Shown here one piece after another: positions 16,601 through 24,988 of a DNA stretch of 42,966 nucleotides. The first letter of the stretch is position 1. The number at the start of each line of letters is the position of its first letter. The translations under genes were made by a program, and so were the position numbers. The notes below the pieces were generated by a model. It did no database searches. It was not told where the DNA came from and saw only the letters and a program-made list of their open reading frames with translations. The DNA comes from Bacteroidia bacterium (GTDB lineage: Bacteria > Bacteroidota > Bacteroidia > Cytophagales > Cyclobacteriaceae). The DNA lies in contig JAUIKU010000015.1 in NCBI GenBank assembly GCA_030430675.1, forward strand, positions 1 through 42,966. Reading direction: 5' to 3'.

Positions 16601-18085
16601 CTACCATCCGATAGCATAATAACGTTGTTCTCCATCCTGATACATCCCTTCAATCAAATTTCCTCCCCTTCTGTTCCTGAGTATCTCCAACACCTGATCA
16701 ACGTTGTCCACCGGGGTCTTATTAACATGGGTAATTATAAAGCCTGGCTTAATACCTTCATCTTTCCACTTGCCATCACTAATATGAGTGATTTCCACTC
16801 CTCCTCTCAGATCCAACTTCTCCAGAACTTTATCATCTACTTTATTAAATACAGCTCCATCAAAACTGTTGGTACTGTCGTAGGTAAGTACACTGGTATC
16901 ACCTTGCAAATTTCTCAACACCGCATCAGTGGTATACTGCCTTCCATCCCTTTTGTAAGTGACGGTTATTTTATCACCGGGACTATTGCGGGCCACCAAT
17001 TCCTGCAGTTCCGCAGTGGTATTGACATCTGTGCCATTTATGTTGACAATAATATCACCCTGGTTAAGTCCAGCCTCCTCAGCCGCTGAATTTGCGTTTA
17101 CTTCCACAATGTAAACACCACCCACTTCAGGTATATCCCTCTCCTCTGCAAAATCGGAGTCAACGTCTCTGATCTGAACACCAAGCAGCGCTCTCTGAAC
17201 CACTCCGTATTCTTTCAGGTCATTGATAACCTTCTCTACCAGGGTAGCTGGAATGGCAAAACTATAGCCTGCAAAGGTGCGGCTGGGAGTGGCAATGGCG
17301 GTATTTATTCCCACCAATTCCCCTTTTAGGTTTACCAGTGCGCCACCACTATTACCGGGGTTGACAGCGGCATCTGTTTGTATAAATGATTCGATACCAT
17401 AGGTACGGCTTCCCAGAATATTGATGTTTCTTCCCTTGGCACTGACAATACCGGCGGTTACCGTACTGGTAAGATCCCACTGGGTACCCTGGGCAAAAGG
17501 ATTACCCACTGCCAATACCCATTCACCAATTCGCAAATCGTCGCTGTTGCCCATATTCACGTAGGGCAATTTTCTCGCTTCTATTTTCAATAGGGCCAGA
17601 TCCGTATTGGGGTCTGTGCCTACCAGGCGGGCGTCGTAATCACGCTTATCTGAAAGGGTCACTTCAATCTCACCGGCATTGTCTATCACGTGATTGTTGG
17701 TTACAATGTAGCCATCTTCCGAGATAATTACCCCGGACCCAAAACCCCTGCTTTGAGGTGCTTGTCGCTGATTATTATCGGGCTGACGATAGCCGAAAAA
17801 CTCCCAGAAGTCATCCATGGGGCCTGAATAGTTTCTGCCTTCGAAGGTTGACCTGATGTGCACAACTGCGGGGGTGCTTACTTCGGCAGCATAGACGAAA
17901 TTCAAGCCGTCGGGAACGGTAAAGTCTTTGTTTTCAAAGTAACTGGTAAATTGTGCGGGTGTGATTGCCTGGGTATTCATCCCTGGTTCCGGATCGGCCA
18001 TAAAGAATTGCATACCACCCACCGCCAATACGGCGCCCAGAAATGAAGCAAGAACCAACCCGAAGAAAAATTGTCTCTTATTCAT
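16601..18085 (-). CDS. degP: Do-family serine endopeptidase (DegP/HtrA)
   Basis: 494 residues. An N-terminal hydrophobic segment (FFFGLVLASFLGAVLAVGG, residues 6-24) acts as a signal peptide or membrane anchor. The trypsin-like domain has the catalytic triad His132 (VTNNHVIDN), Asp162 (NTDLALLK) and Ser246 (NPGNSGGAL). Two PDZ domains follow, the first beginning near residue 300 (LGVQIRDVD) and the second near 430. The protein should be a periplasmic protease-chaperone that handles misfolded envelope proteins. Length and architecture match two-PDZ DegP/DegQ proteins. Hsp20 lies directly upstream on the same strand, each with its own terminator, so the pair may form a protein-quality-control locus. 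Confidence 0.95.
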   Translation of the reverse strand: MNKRQFFFGLVLASFLGAVLAVGGMQFFMADPEPGMNTQAITPAQFTSYFENKDFTVPDGLNFVYAAEVSTPAVVHIRSTFEGRNYSGPMDDFWEFFGYRQPDNNQRQAPQSRGFGSGVIISEDGYIVTNNHVIDNAGEIEVTLSDKRDYDARLVGTDPNTDLALLKIEARKLPYVNMGNSDDLRIGEWVLAVGNPFAQGTQWDLTSTVTAGIVSAKGRNINILGSRTYGIESFIQTDAAVNPGNSGGALVNLKGELVGINTAIATPSRTFAGYSFAIPATLVEKVINDLKEYGVVQRALLGVQIRDVDSDFAEERDIPEVGGVYIVEVNANSAAEEAGLNQGDIIVNINGTDVNTTAELQELVARNSPGDKITVTYKRDGRQYTTDAVLRNLQGDTSVLTYDSTNSFDGAVFNKVDDKVLEKLDLRGGVEITHISDGKWKDEGIKPGFIITHVNKTPVDNVDQVLEILRNRRGGNLIEGMYQDGEQRYYAIGW

Positions 18086-18203
18086 AGTGTTTATATTATT
18101 TCAAGTTTATATCAAATGTCTAACTGTGTAACGCAAATAAAATCGAATCTGTTTTAGCATGTAAAACCAGAATTCTGATAAAGCGGTGTTTTTAACATAA
18201 TTT

Positions 18204-18233
18204 AACAAAAAAAGGCGGGATGAACCGCCTTTT
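18204..18233 (-). terminator. rho-independent terminator of the Hsp20 gene
   Basis: The stem AAAAGGCGG (18210-18218) pairs with CCGCCTTTT (18225-18233) around a six-base loop, and the A run to its left gives a U tract on the - strand. It lies 30 bases after the Hsp20 stop. Confidence 0.8.
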
Positions 18234-18263
18234 CTTACCAAATCAAACGCGCTAACCATCCCA

Positions 18264-18701
18264 CTAATTGACCTTAATGGTCTTCCTCAACTCTTTCTTT
18301 TCATCCTTGGGCAGAGTCACCTTCAGAATGCCATCCTGATAGGCTGCCTGGATCTTACCGTCATTTACATTTTCCGGTAAATGGAAGCTGCGGCTAAACT
18401 TGCCATACCTGGTTTCACGGGTGTGGTAGTTTACCTCTTTCTGCTCGGTTTCAAACTTCCGTTCGCCGGAAATGGTCAGTTGACCGTCGTTGTAGTCTAT
18501 GCTAAAATCTTCCTTCTTAAATCCTGGAACGGCAAGTTCCAGTTCGAAGGACTTATCTGTTTCTGAAATATCCACGGCAGGAATAAATCCTGAACCGTTC
18601 CCATTGTCTTCGAAAGCATCCTGAAAGAATTTGTCCAGTATGCTGTTGAATGACCTGCTGCTAAAATTTCTTAAAGCGGGGTTATATCGAACTAGTGCCA
18701 T
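18264..18701 (-). CDS. Hsp20/alpha-crystallin family small heat-shock protein
   Basis: 145 residues. A short N-terminal arm (LDKFFQDAFEDNG) precedes the alpha-crystallin domain (about residues 38-135), recognised from PAVDISETDKSFELELAVPG, FSIDYNDGQLTISGER, the FSRSFHLPENV strand and GILKVTLPK. The tail KTIKVN ends like other family members (I-x-V anchor). It is an ATP-independent holdase that binds unfolding proteins in the cytoplasm. A hairpin terminator follows. The upstream region contains a partial sigma-54-like element (18751-18766), discussed as a finding. Confidence 0.94.
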   Translation of the reverse strand: MALVRYNPALRNFSSRSFNSILDKFFQDAFEDNGNGSGFIPAVDISETDKSFELELAVPGFKKEDFSIDYNDGQLTISGERKFETEQKEVNYHTRETRYGKFSRSFHLPENVNDGKIQAAYQDGILKVTLPKDEKKELRKTIKVN

Positions 18702-18856
18702 GATCTTATATTTTTAATTTTTATAATTTTTTCGTTTTACCCTGTTATAAGGGAAAATTGTGCCAGTCGGTTTTGGGGTGCTATTTTATGTCATTTTGGC
18801 GGTTAAGAGCAGGATTGGGCTTGAAATAATGTCAATATGTCTGATGTGTAGGGGTT

Positions 18857-18922
18857 AAGGAGTAGGGAGTAGGGAATAAGGAGTAGGGAATAAGGAGTAG
18901 GGAATAAGGAGTAGGGAATAAG
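18857..18922. repeat. heptamer tandem array (GGAGTAG/GGAATAA), left arm
   Basis: About nine consecutive 7-base units alternating GGAGTAG and GGAATAA. The inner end reads GGGAATAAGTTT next to the four-helix-bundle gene; the opposite arm at 19348-19409 carries the same sequence type in inverted orientation. Confidence 0.88.
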
Positions 18923-18930
18923 TTTGAATT

Positions 18931-19296
18931 TTATCCAGATGCTTTCATCTTATCATTTAGGGTTTTCTTAATAGCAAACAAGATTCTCTGTAATTCCACC
19001 ACTTTTTCTATCAGCTCTTTGGATTCCTGTTGGTCAATATAACTACAGTCTCTCAACAAACGGAGCCAATAATGTGTTTCTCTAGCTTCTTTATATGCTA
19101 TGGTAATTTTCATATGAAAGTCTCTATCCGACTGCCCACCGATTGCTTCTTCAACATTTGCTCCAATGGATGTGCCAGATTTAAGTATTTGTATGGCTAG
19201 GATATACTCATTCCTGGATTTGAGCTTTTGATAAAGTCTAACAATTGATTGTGAGAAGGAATAACTTTTAATTTGGATTGGACTTTGGCGAACCAT
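18931..19296 (-). CDS. four helix bundle protein (S23 / 23S rRNA intervening-sequence type)
   Basis: 121 residues matching the four-helix-bundle family: a first helix (YSFSQSIVRLYQKLK), the signature QILKSGTSIGANVEEA at the second helix, then KITIAYKEARETHYWLRLL and a last amphipathic helix. Proteins of this kind were first found in intervening sequences of 23S rRNA genes and are scattered in many copies in Bacteroidota genomes; their role is unclear. Here the gene is not in rRNA. It is bracketed by inverted heptamer arrays at 18857-18922 and 19348-19409, giving a cassette-like unit of about 553 bases. Codon use looks more AT-rich than in neighbouring genes. Confidence 0.9.
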   Translation of the reverse strand: MVRQSPIQIKSYSFSQSIVRLYQKLKSRNEYILAIQILKSGTSIGANVEEAIGGQSDRDFHMKITIAYKEARETHYWLRLLRDCSYIDQQESKELIEKVVELQRILFAIKKTLNDKMKASG

Positions 19297-19347
19297 GCGA
19301 GAAATCTCTGACTTCAGAATCTCAAATACAACACACCCCTACTAAAC

Positions 19348-19409
19348 TTATTCCCTATTCCCTATTCCTTATTCCTTATTCCTTATTCCCTTATTCCTTA
19401 TTCCCTTAT
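19348..19409. repeat. heptamer tandem array (TTATTCC/CTATTCC), right arm, inverted
   Basis: About nine 7-8-base units of TTATTCC or CTATTCC. It is the inverted counterpart of the array at 18857-18922: read on the - strand, its inner end is also GGGAATAAGTTT. The array overlaps the last codons of the sialidase-like gene and supplies that gene's stop codon. Confidence 0.85.
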
Positions 19410-20690
19410 CAAAGCAGTCCAAATACTCAACTCTTTCCCCTCCACCTGGGTCCATATTGGCCGCACCGTTCCCTTGTGGGCTACGATATTATTATAATCT
19501 CCAAAGAAGATGTCGGGGTTTGGCTGAAACGGATTGTCGCTAATGATCTGGTTGGAAAAAGTTTTACCCCCGTCTTTAGAAACTGCCAAAGTAACTTCGG
19601 TACCACGGTCCTGGTGATTGCGCCGGTCGTAGAATACCACATACAAATACCCGGTATGCTGATCGATGGCTGCCCAGGGAAAAAACTGGTGCCGGCCGCT
19701 GGTATCGTCGTTTACTTTTACCGGGTCTGACCAGGACAATCCCCCGTCATCCGAAGACGCCATCCAGATATCGGTATCGTCCACACCTTTGGCCTGATCG
19801 GCCCAGTTGACATAAATCCTGCCCCGGTGTGGACCATTGGAAAGGTCACACAGGGTAACCGGCATACCATTAGCCCGGCCCAGTCCGGGGATCTCCTGAT
19901 CCCAGCCACCGGGCTGCTTTGCCACCTGGACATCCTGTTCCATCCAGGTAACTCCCTGGTCCAGCGAGCGGTCAAAGTAAATCTGTTCATCATAGGCCCA
20001 GGACACATAAACTTCTCCACCGGGGCCCACCGCCGGAACCGCCCCTTCGGTGGTCTGATCGTCATCCAGGCAATTACCCGGCAGTTGATTTATGGAAACC
20101 GCCTGACTCCAGCTGGCACCGTCGTCGCTGGATTTGGAAAACATAATATTACTGTGGTGCTGAGGGTCCTCGCTGCCGTAAACATCAAACTGGGTCCAGG
20201 TAAGGTAAATATGATTATTTTCAGGGTCAACCACCGCCCACTCCTTATCCTGATCCTTGGGATGGTTCAAACCGGTAAAGGTACCGTTACTCCAGGTTAC
20301 GCCGCCATCGGAAGATTTCTGGCAAACTATCCGGTCCAGCTTATCGGAATCCCAGTCACCCTTTCCACTGGGAAAAGACAGGTGAAAGTAGTAGAAGTTA
20401 CCCCTGGTATCGGCAATTACCACCGGATCACCCCAAACGCCGTATGAGGAAGTCAATCGCTTTTGTTTCCAGGACTTGCCACCGTTGTGACTGTAATAGG
20501 CGCGATCCAGTACCGCCCCTACCACCAGGTTGCTGGTGTTGTTGGGATCCATGGCAATGGAAGGTTCACAGGGGCCGTAGCCCACGCTGTTACTGTCGAT
20601 CATCACGGTACGGAAATGGGTAGAAGAGCTACATGACAGAAGTAGTGTACAGATAAGCAGAAGTGGTAATGGAAAAGACATGGAAAGCAA
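19398..20690 (-). CDS. sialidase-like (BNR/Asp-box) lipoprotein
   Basis: 430 residues with a lipoprotein signal peptide (LPLLLICTLLLSC, lipobox Cys near residue 20), so it is probably attached to the outer membrane or exposed at the surface. At least six Asp-box turns are visible: SHNGGKSWKQ, SSDGGVTWSN, SSDDGASWSQ, SLDQGVTWME, SSDDGGLSWSD and SKDGGKTFSN, indicating a six-bladed beta-propeller. I do not see the complete arginine triad of true sialidases with confidence, so exo-sialidase activity is not claimed. A second possible start (ATG at 20681) would shorten it by three residues. The final two codons and stop lie in a heptamer repeat array, suggesting that the original C-terminus was altered by the array. 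Confidence 0.85.
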   Translation of the reverse strand: MLSMSFPLPLLLICTLLLSCSSSTHFRTVMIDSNSVGYGPCEPSIAMDPNNTSNLVVGAVLDRAYYSHNGGKSWKQKRLTSSYGVWGDPVVIADTRGNFYYFHLSFPSGKGDWDSDKLDRIVCQKSSDGGVTWSNGTFTGLNHPKDQDKEWAVVDPENNHIYLTWTQFDVYGSEDPQHHSNIMFSKSSDDGASWSQAVSINQLPGNCLDDDQTTEGAVPAVGPGGEVYVSWAYDEQIYFDRSLDQGVTWMEQDVQVAKQPGGWDQEIPGLGRANGMPVTLCDLSNGPHRGRIYVNWADQAKGVDDTDIWMASSDDGGLSWSDPVKVNDDTSGRHQFFPWAAIDQHTGYLYVVFYDRRNHQDRGTEVTLAVSKDGGKTFSNQIISDNPFQPNPDIFFGDYNNIVAHKGTVRPIWTQVEGKELSIWTALIRE

Positions 20691-20743
20691 CGATTTAAAT
20701 GGAGGATTTGCTTAAATTTAAAATAAAATTACCATATAAAATG

Positions 20744-20775
20744 GTTGCAAAATTCTGTATGTAGCACTAATATTG
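20744..20775 (+). promoter_or_regulatory. candidate promoter of tRNA-Asn
   Basis: GTTG at 20744-20747, a 20-nt spacer and TAATATTG at 20768-20775 approximate the Bacteroidota promoter (one mismatch in each box), about 70 bases before the tRNA. Confidence 0.4.
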
Positions 20776-20845
20776 CATCCCAATTCCCGAATCAAAAGGA
20801 TCCGGGAAATCTGAAATCTCCGATCATAGATTTTAGCTCGAATAT

Positions 20846-20919
20846 TCCTCCTTAGCTCAGTTGGTTAGAGCGGCTGACTGTTAATCAGTAGGTCCTTGGT
20901 TCGAGCCCAAGAGGAGGAG
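20846..20919 (+). tRNA. tRNA-Asn (anticodon GTT), 3' half supplied by an integrated element
   Basis: A 74-nt cloverleaf. The acceptor stem TCCTCCT pairs perfectly with AGGAGGA, with discriminator G at 20919. The anticodon stem GCTGA/TCAGT encloses CTGTTAA with anticodon GTT. The T arm is CTTGG-TTCGAGC-CCAAG. From 20875 the sequence is repeated perfectly for 42 bases at 30940, so the 3' part is the crossover region of an integrated element and the gene was restored on integration. Confidence 0.96.
20875..20916 (+). repeat. attL, 42-bp direct repeat within tRNA-Asn
   Basis: Identical over 42 bases to 30940-30981. It begins with TGACTGTTAATCAG (anticodon arm) and ends CCAAGAGGAG (acceptor stem). 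After the identical block the copies differ by one base and then share AGCTT. Confidence 0.93.
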
Positions 20920-20927
20920 CTTGAAAG

Positions 20928-20962
20928 AGAGACAGTTACAATAGTATCTGTCTCTTTTATTT
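20928..20962 (+). terminator. terminator downstream of tRNA-Asn
   Basis: AGAGACAG (20928-20935) pairs with CTGTCTCT (20948-20955), followed by a T-rich tract. It lies inside the element, so the island brought its own terminator for the restored tRNA. Confidence 0.7.
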
Positions 20963-20968
20963 TTTCAC

Positions 20969-20986
20969 TGCCGTGTTTTTGCCGTG
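20969..20986. promoter_or_regulatory. candidate integrase arm-type sites, left end
   Basis: TGCCGTG occurs twice with an exact 11-base spacing (20969 and 20980). The right end carries a similar pair (TTTGCACGT at 30816 and 30827) with the same spacing; read on the - strand both show ACG(T)GCAAA-like motifs. Confidence 0.4.
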
Positions 20987-21246
20987 CTTTTGAACAATCT
21001 GGAATTGTGTAAATACGGTGAGTTAGACCTGATGGTTCCCAACATGGGCTCTTACGATTCATATAAACCCTTCCCTGTCATCGGTGTCTTGGGATCATTC
21101 TAAACAAGAGATTCGGAATCAGTAGGTAACATTAATTCCCTTTACAATTTACAGGCTCGGCCATATTGAGCAACCTCAATCCTGCTTGATTTTTTGACCC
21201 GTTATTACGAACTTATTATTCTTCTCAACAAACTGTCATCTGAACT

Positions 21247-21516
21247 GTGGAAGTTATCTGTCTTGAATCCGATGCATTTTATTCCTTGATTGATGAAGTG
21301 GTTACCCGACTGCGCGAAATGGATAATCACCAACAGGACAAATGGATTCAGGACCATGAGGTTATGAGAATGCTGGGAGTGAAGTCGAAAGTAACCCTAC
21401 AAAAACTGCGTGACGAAAGAAAAATCCGTTTTAGTCAACCACAGAAAAGGATCATACTTTATGATCGGGAATCAGTTCTAGAATACATTGAAACTCACGC
21501 CAACGAAACTTTTTAG
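21247..21516 (+). CDS. helix-turn-helix protein, excisionase-like
   Basis: 89 residues from a GTG start. The central part WIQDHEVMRMLGVKSKVTLQ is a MerR/Xis-type winged helix (HTH_17-like), followed by the wing KRIILYDRESVLEYI. The N-terminal segment is a short helix. Proteins of this size and type next to the end of Bacteroidota integrated elements act as recombination directionality factors or small regulators. It is the first gene inside the left attachment site and is followed 2 bases later by a 77-residue gene, so the two are co-transcribed. The exact role is inferred. Confidence 0.8.
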   Translation: MEVICLESDAFYSLIDEVVTRLREMDNHQQDKWIQDHEVMRMLGVKSKVTLQKLRDERKIRFSQPQKRIILYDRESVLEYIETHANETF

Positions 21517-21518
21517 CT

Positions 21519-21752
21519 ATGGAACTATCGAAAGAATATGTCAAAGGTTTTAATTCTGGTTATCTGCTCCGGAAGCACAAACCTATGTTGATGAAAGAAC
21601 TGGAGGATGGTATCAAACCTACCTCGCCGTATGTCCAGGGACTGCTGGACGGGAATAAGGAGTATGAAAGGGAGTTGGATCGGAAGTTGGATAAGATGCA
21701 GGAAAAATCGCTGGAGAAGGGTAAGGATAAGGGGTTGGGTTTAGGATTATAG
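21519..21752 (+). CDS. small hypothetical protein of mobile elements
   Basis: 77 residues: an N-terminal KEYVKGFNSGYLLRKHKPML motif followed by SPYVQGLLDGNKEYE, both with the pattern G-(F/L)-x-x-G seen twice, then a charged Glu/Lys-rich tail. No signal or membrane segment. It starts 2 bases after the HTH gene. I recall similar small proteins beside HTH genes in Bacteroidota mobile elements, but no function is known to me. Confidence 0.65.
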   Translation: MELSKEYVKGFNSGYLLRKHKPMLMKELEDGIKPTSPYVQGLLDGNKEYERELDRKLDKMQEKSLEKGKDKGLGLGL

Positions 21753-21854
21753 TTCAAGACACATCAATTTTACCTTTTCTAAATAGTTTATTATTAAAGC
21801 TTGATCTGCTGCTTCATTTTAAAAGGTCTGGGTTATTTCCGTTACCGCACATTT

Positions 21855-21882
21855 ATACCATTTTATGCACAAGTAATGGTAT
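21855..21882. promoter_or_regulatory. inverted repeat upstream of the TrlF-like gene
   Basis: ATACCATT (21855-21862) and AATGGTAT (21875-21882) form 8-base arms around a 12-base spacer, 62 bases before the start codon. AAAATGGTAT also occurs at 30858-30867 in the right end of the element. Operator candidate. Confidence 0.4.
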
Positions 21883-21943
21883 TTGTCCCGGACATGATCA
21901 AGTTGTGCCAATTACAATGATAATGACAAATCTTTGAAGCTTT

Positions 21944-24900
21944 ATGATGGATAAACGAGGATCAATTTGGCGAAAGTGGGATTTACATGTACATACGCCA
22001 GATTCAATTAAGCAAGCATATCAGAGTAGTGCTAATGAGGATACTTGGGAGTTGTTTATTCGGGATTTAGAAAGCCTACCAGAAGAGTTTAAGATCATTG
22101 GCATAAACGACTACATATTTCTAGATGGCTATAAAAAAGTAATTGATTACAAAAAGAGTGGTAGGCTTGCCAATATTGACCTACTTCTACCAGTCATCGA
22201 ATTCAGGATTGACAAATTCACCCAAAAATACCAGAGAATAAACTTCCATACAATTTTCTCAGATGAGTTACAACCGGCTCTGATTGAAGAACAATTCATT
22301 GCAGAACTTAAATCTAAATATAAACTTGCGCCGGGAATTAATGGTGTCTTCTGGGACAATCTTATTACAAGGGAAAGTTTAACGGAACTTGGTGGTAAAA
22401 TAATTTCATCGGTCCCAGATGAAAAGAAAGGAGATTATGAAAGCCCATTAATAGAAGGGTTTAACAATATTAATGTCTCTTTGGAGCACGTTTGTACTGC
22501 CCTCCAAAAAAGTTGCTTTAAAAACAAAGTATTAACTGCTGTCGGTAAAACAGAGTGGGCTGATTACAAATGGAATGATGCTAGCATTGCTGAGAAAAAA
22601 AGTGTGATAAACTCCGTTGATTTAGTGTTTATATCTTCGGAGAATCCTGCGGCATTCCATAAAGCAAAGAGTAAGCTGTCTGAGGAACAAGTAAACGATA
22701 ATCTAATAGATTGTAGCGATGCTCATACTAATTCTTGGCAAACTAATAACAAGGATAGGATTGGGAACTCATTTACATGGATAAAGGCAGATGCAACATT
22801 TAAGGGTTTGAAACAAATCCTCATCGAACCGGATCGCGTTTTTGTTGGAGAAACACCTCCTAGTGTAAAGCGTGTTCGGCAGAATCCGACAAAATATATT
22901 GATATTCTCGAAATAACAAAAGTACCAGATTCAACAATGCCTGAAAAATGGTTTGAAGATTTTAGGATTGATTTGAACCATGAATTAGTGGCAATTATTG
23001 GTAATAAAGGGAATGGTAAGAGTGCAATTGCAGATACCGTTGGGCTTGTCGGAAATTCCCATAACTATGATAATTTCTCTTTTCTAGATATAAAAAAATT
23101 CCGAAGCAATCGTCCATATAACAGGGCTGCCTGTTTTACAGGTGAACTTATCTGGAACTCAGGCACCTCGGATTATAAGTTACTCAATGACAATCCAGAT
23201 GTAAATATCCGTGAGAAAGTTAAGTATATCCCTCAAAATTTCTTAGAAAGCCTTTGTGTCAATGAAGATGAAGGTGAATTCGAACAAGAGCTTAAAAAAG
23301 TAATATTCTCTCATCTTACTGATAGTGACAAATTAAATAAAGGTAGTCTAGATGAACTTATTGACTACCAAAGTGAAATACTTATCAAAGAGTCCGAAGG
23401 CCTTATATCGAAGCTTAAAATTGTTAATAAGGATATCCAAAGACTCGAAATAAAAAAGTCATCTGAATACAAGAATAGGATTGCAGACCTGCTAAAATCT
23501 AAGAAGGAGGAAAAAGACGCCCATTTGAAAAATAAGCCAACCGAAGTTAAACCTCCTATTGAAGATGAGACTGTTCAAGAACAAACTAAAACTGTGGCCG
23601 AAGAGATAGCAAAGCTTAGAGAAGATGCAGATGTCACAGAAAAAGAAATTTCTCAATTAGAAACCGAAAAGAAGAAGCTCAATGAAGAGGTATCTGATTT
23701 GGTCTTAATTAAGGATGATTTGAGTCTTTTTGTCAAAGAATACAACTCCTTGAAGTCCGGACGAAGTAAAGATTTAAAGAAGTACGCCATTGATTTTGAC
23801 AAAGTCTTATCAATAAAAACAAACTTCAAACTAGTTGACGACCAGATTATAACCAGACGAGGTCAACTTGAGAAAATTTCAAATAGCTTAGATGAGAATG
23901 TGGAGGGTAGTTTAGCAAATAAAAAAGTGAGCGCTCTTGAACGAATAAATGAGCTAAAGGAAAAACTAGACGCACCTTCAAAGAAGTATCAAGAATATCT
24001 GTCAGAACTAGCTTTATGGACCAAAAAACTGAGTGAAATTGAAGGGTCAGACCAGGTTGATGGCTCATTAAAGTACTTTACTCATGAATTAGAATATCTA
24101 CAGAAAACTTTAGACTCCGAGTTGAACCATAAGTCTATGCAGCGATTTAAGCTATCATGTGAGATATTTGACAAAAAGCAGGACATACTTAAGATTTACA
24201 AGGACTTGTTTACACCAATTACAATGTTCATTGATGAATACGGTCAATTGATGTCAAACTATGAAATCAAGTTAGATGCTTCTCTTAAACTAGAGAACTT
24301 TGAGAGTGGCTTTTTCAATTTTGTGAGTCGTGGTTCTAAGGGAAGTTTCCTAGGAACTGAAGATGGAGAAATTCGGCTAAAGGAAATAATCAGCAAATAT
24401 GCTTTCGATTCGAAAGAGCAAGTCAAAAAATTTCAAGAGGAACTACTTGAAAACTTAAAATTTGACAAGAGGTCTGATCCCCCTGAAGAAAGAAATGTAT
24501 CAGATCAGTTGAGACAGTACCAAGAACCAAGTGATCTATACGACTATATTTTCTCACTGGAATTTCTCACTCCATACTATCTTCTAAAGCTGGACACAAA
24601 AAGGCTTGAGGAATTGTCTCCAGGTGAACGGGGTGCACTTCTTTTGATTTTCTATTTAATTCTTGACAAGGACACTATACCGCTTATTATAGACCAACCA
24701 GAGGAAAACCTTGATAATAACAGTGTCTACAATATCCTTGTTCATTTCATCAAAGAAGCTAAAAAGAGAAGACAAGTGGTAATTGTCACTCACAACCCTA
24801 ACCTGGCTGTTGTATGTGACGCTGAACAAATCATTTGTATGTCTATTGACAAGAAGGACGGCAATAAGGTGTCTTTTGAGTCAGGGGCAATCGAAAATCC

Positions 24901-24988
24901 TTCAATAAATAATCAAATTGTTGAGATTCTAGAAGGCACATATCCCGCGTTTGATAATAGAACTCATAAGTATAATGTTACTCGATAG
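21944..24988 (+). CDS. PHP-domain SMC-like ATPase, TrlF-type
   Basis: 1014 residues. The N-terminus is a PHP-like metal-dependent phosphoesterase domain starting KWDLHVHTPDS (His motif) and reaching about residue 310 (DCSDAHTNSW has further ligand candidates). An ABC/SMC-type ATPase is split by a coiled coil: Walker A GNKGNGKS at 353-360, Q-loop region KYIPQNF near 428, a long Lys/Glu-rich coiled coil about 485-760, the ABC signature LSPGE at 891-895, Walker B LIIDQPEEN with Asp917, and the switch His950 in VIVTHNP. All ATPase motifs look intact. This layout matches TrlF-family AAA-like ATPases, which occur in defence-rich islands; a nuclease or phosphatase effector gated by ATPase sensing of phage or foreign DNA is a reasonable inference. 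It is cargo of the tRNA-Asn element. Confidence 0.85.
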   Translation: MMDKRGSIWRKWDLHVHTPDSIKQAYQSSANEDTWELFIRDLESLPEEFKIIGINDYIFLDGYKKVIDYKKSGRLANIDLLLPVIEFRIDKFTQKYQRINFHTIFSDELQPALIEEQFIAELKSKYKLAPGINGVFWDNLITRESLTELGGKIISSVPDEKKGDYESPLIEGFNNINVSLEHVCTALQKSCFKNKVLTAVGKTEWADYKWNDASIAEKKSVINSVDLVFISSENPAAFHKAKSKLSEEQVNDNLIDCSDAHTNSWQTNNKDRIGNSFTWIKADATFKGLKQILIEPDRVFVGETPPSVKRVRQNPTKYIDILEITKVPDSTMPEKWFEDFRIDLNHELVAIIGNKGNGKSAIADTVGLVGNSHNYDNFSFLDIKKFRSNRPYNRAACFTGELIWNSGTSDYKLLNDNPDVNIREKVKYIPQNFLESLCVNEDEGEFEQELKKVIFSHLTDSDKLNKGSLDELIDYQSEILIKESEGLISKLKIVNKDIQRLEIKKSSEYKNRIADLLKSKKEEKDAHLKNKPTEVKPPIEDETVQEQTKTVAEEIAKLREDADVTEKEISQLETEKKKLNEEVSDLVLIKDDLSLFVKEYNSLKSGRSKDLKKYAIDFDKVLSIKTNFKLVDDQIITRRGQLEKISNSLDENVEGSLANKKVSALERINELKEKLDAPSKKYQEYLSELALWTKKLSEIEGSDQVDGSLKYFTHELEYLQKTLDSELNHKSMQRFKLSCEIFDKKQDILKIYKDLFTPITMFIDEYGQLMSNYEIKLDASLKLENFESGFFNFVSRGSKGSFLGTEDGEIRLKEIISKYAFDSKEQVKKFQEELLENLKFDKRSDPPEERNVSDQLRQYQEPSDLYDYIFSLEFLTPYYLLKLDTKRLEELSPGERGALLLIFYLILDKDTIPLIIDQPEENLDNNSVYNILVHFIKEAKKRRQVVIVTHNPNLAVVCDAEQIICMSIDKKDGNKVSFESGAIENPSINNQIVEILEGTYPAFDNRTHKYNVTR

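Noticed and set aside
18857-19409. CRISPR array
   Set aside because: The units are 7-base tandem repeats without unique spacers, and no cas gene is nearby.
19398-20690. Calling the Asp-box lipoprotein a true sialidase
   Set aside because: Asp boxes occur in many propellers, and the catalytic arginine triad could not be identified with confidence.
20865-21062. Open frame on the - strand across tRNA-Asn
   Set aside because: It reads through the tRNA and its terminator, and tRNA antisense frames of this kind are regular annotation artefacts.
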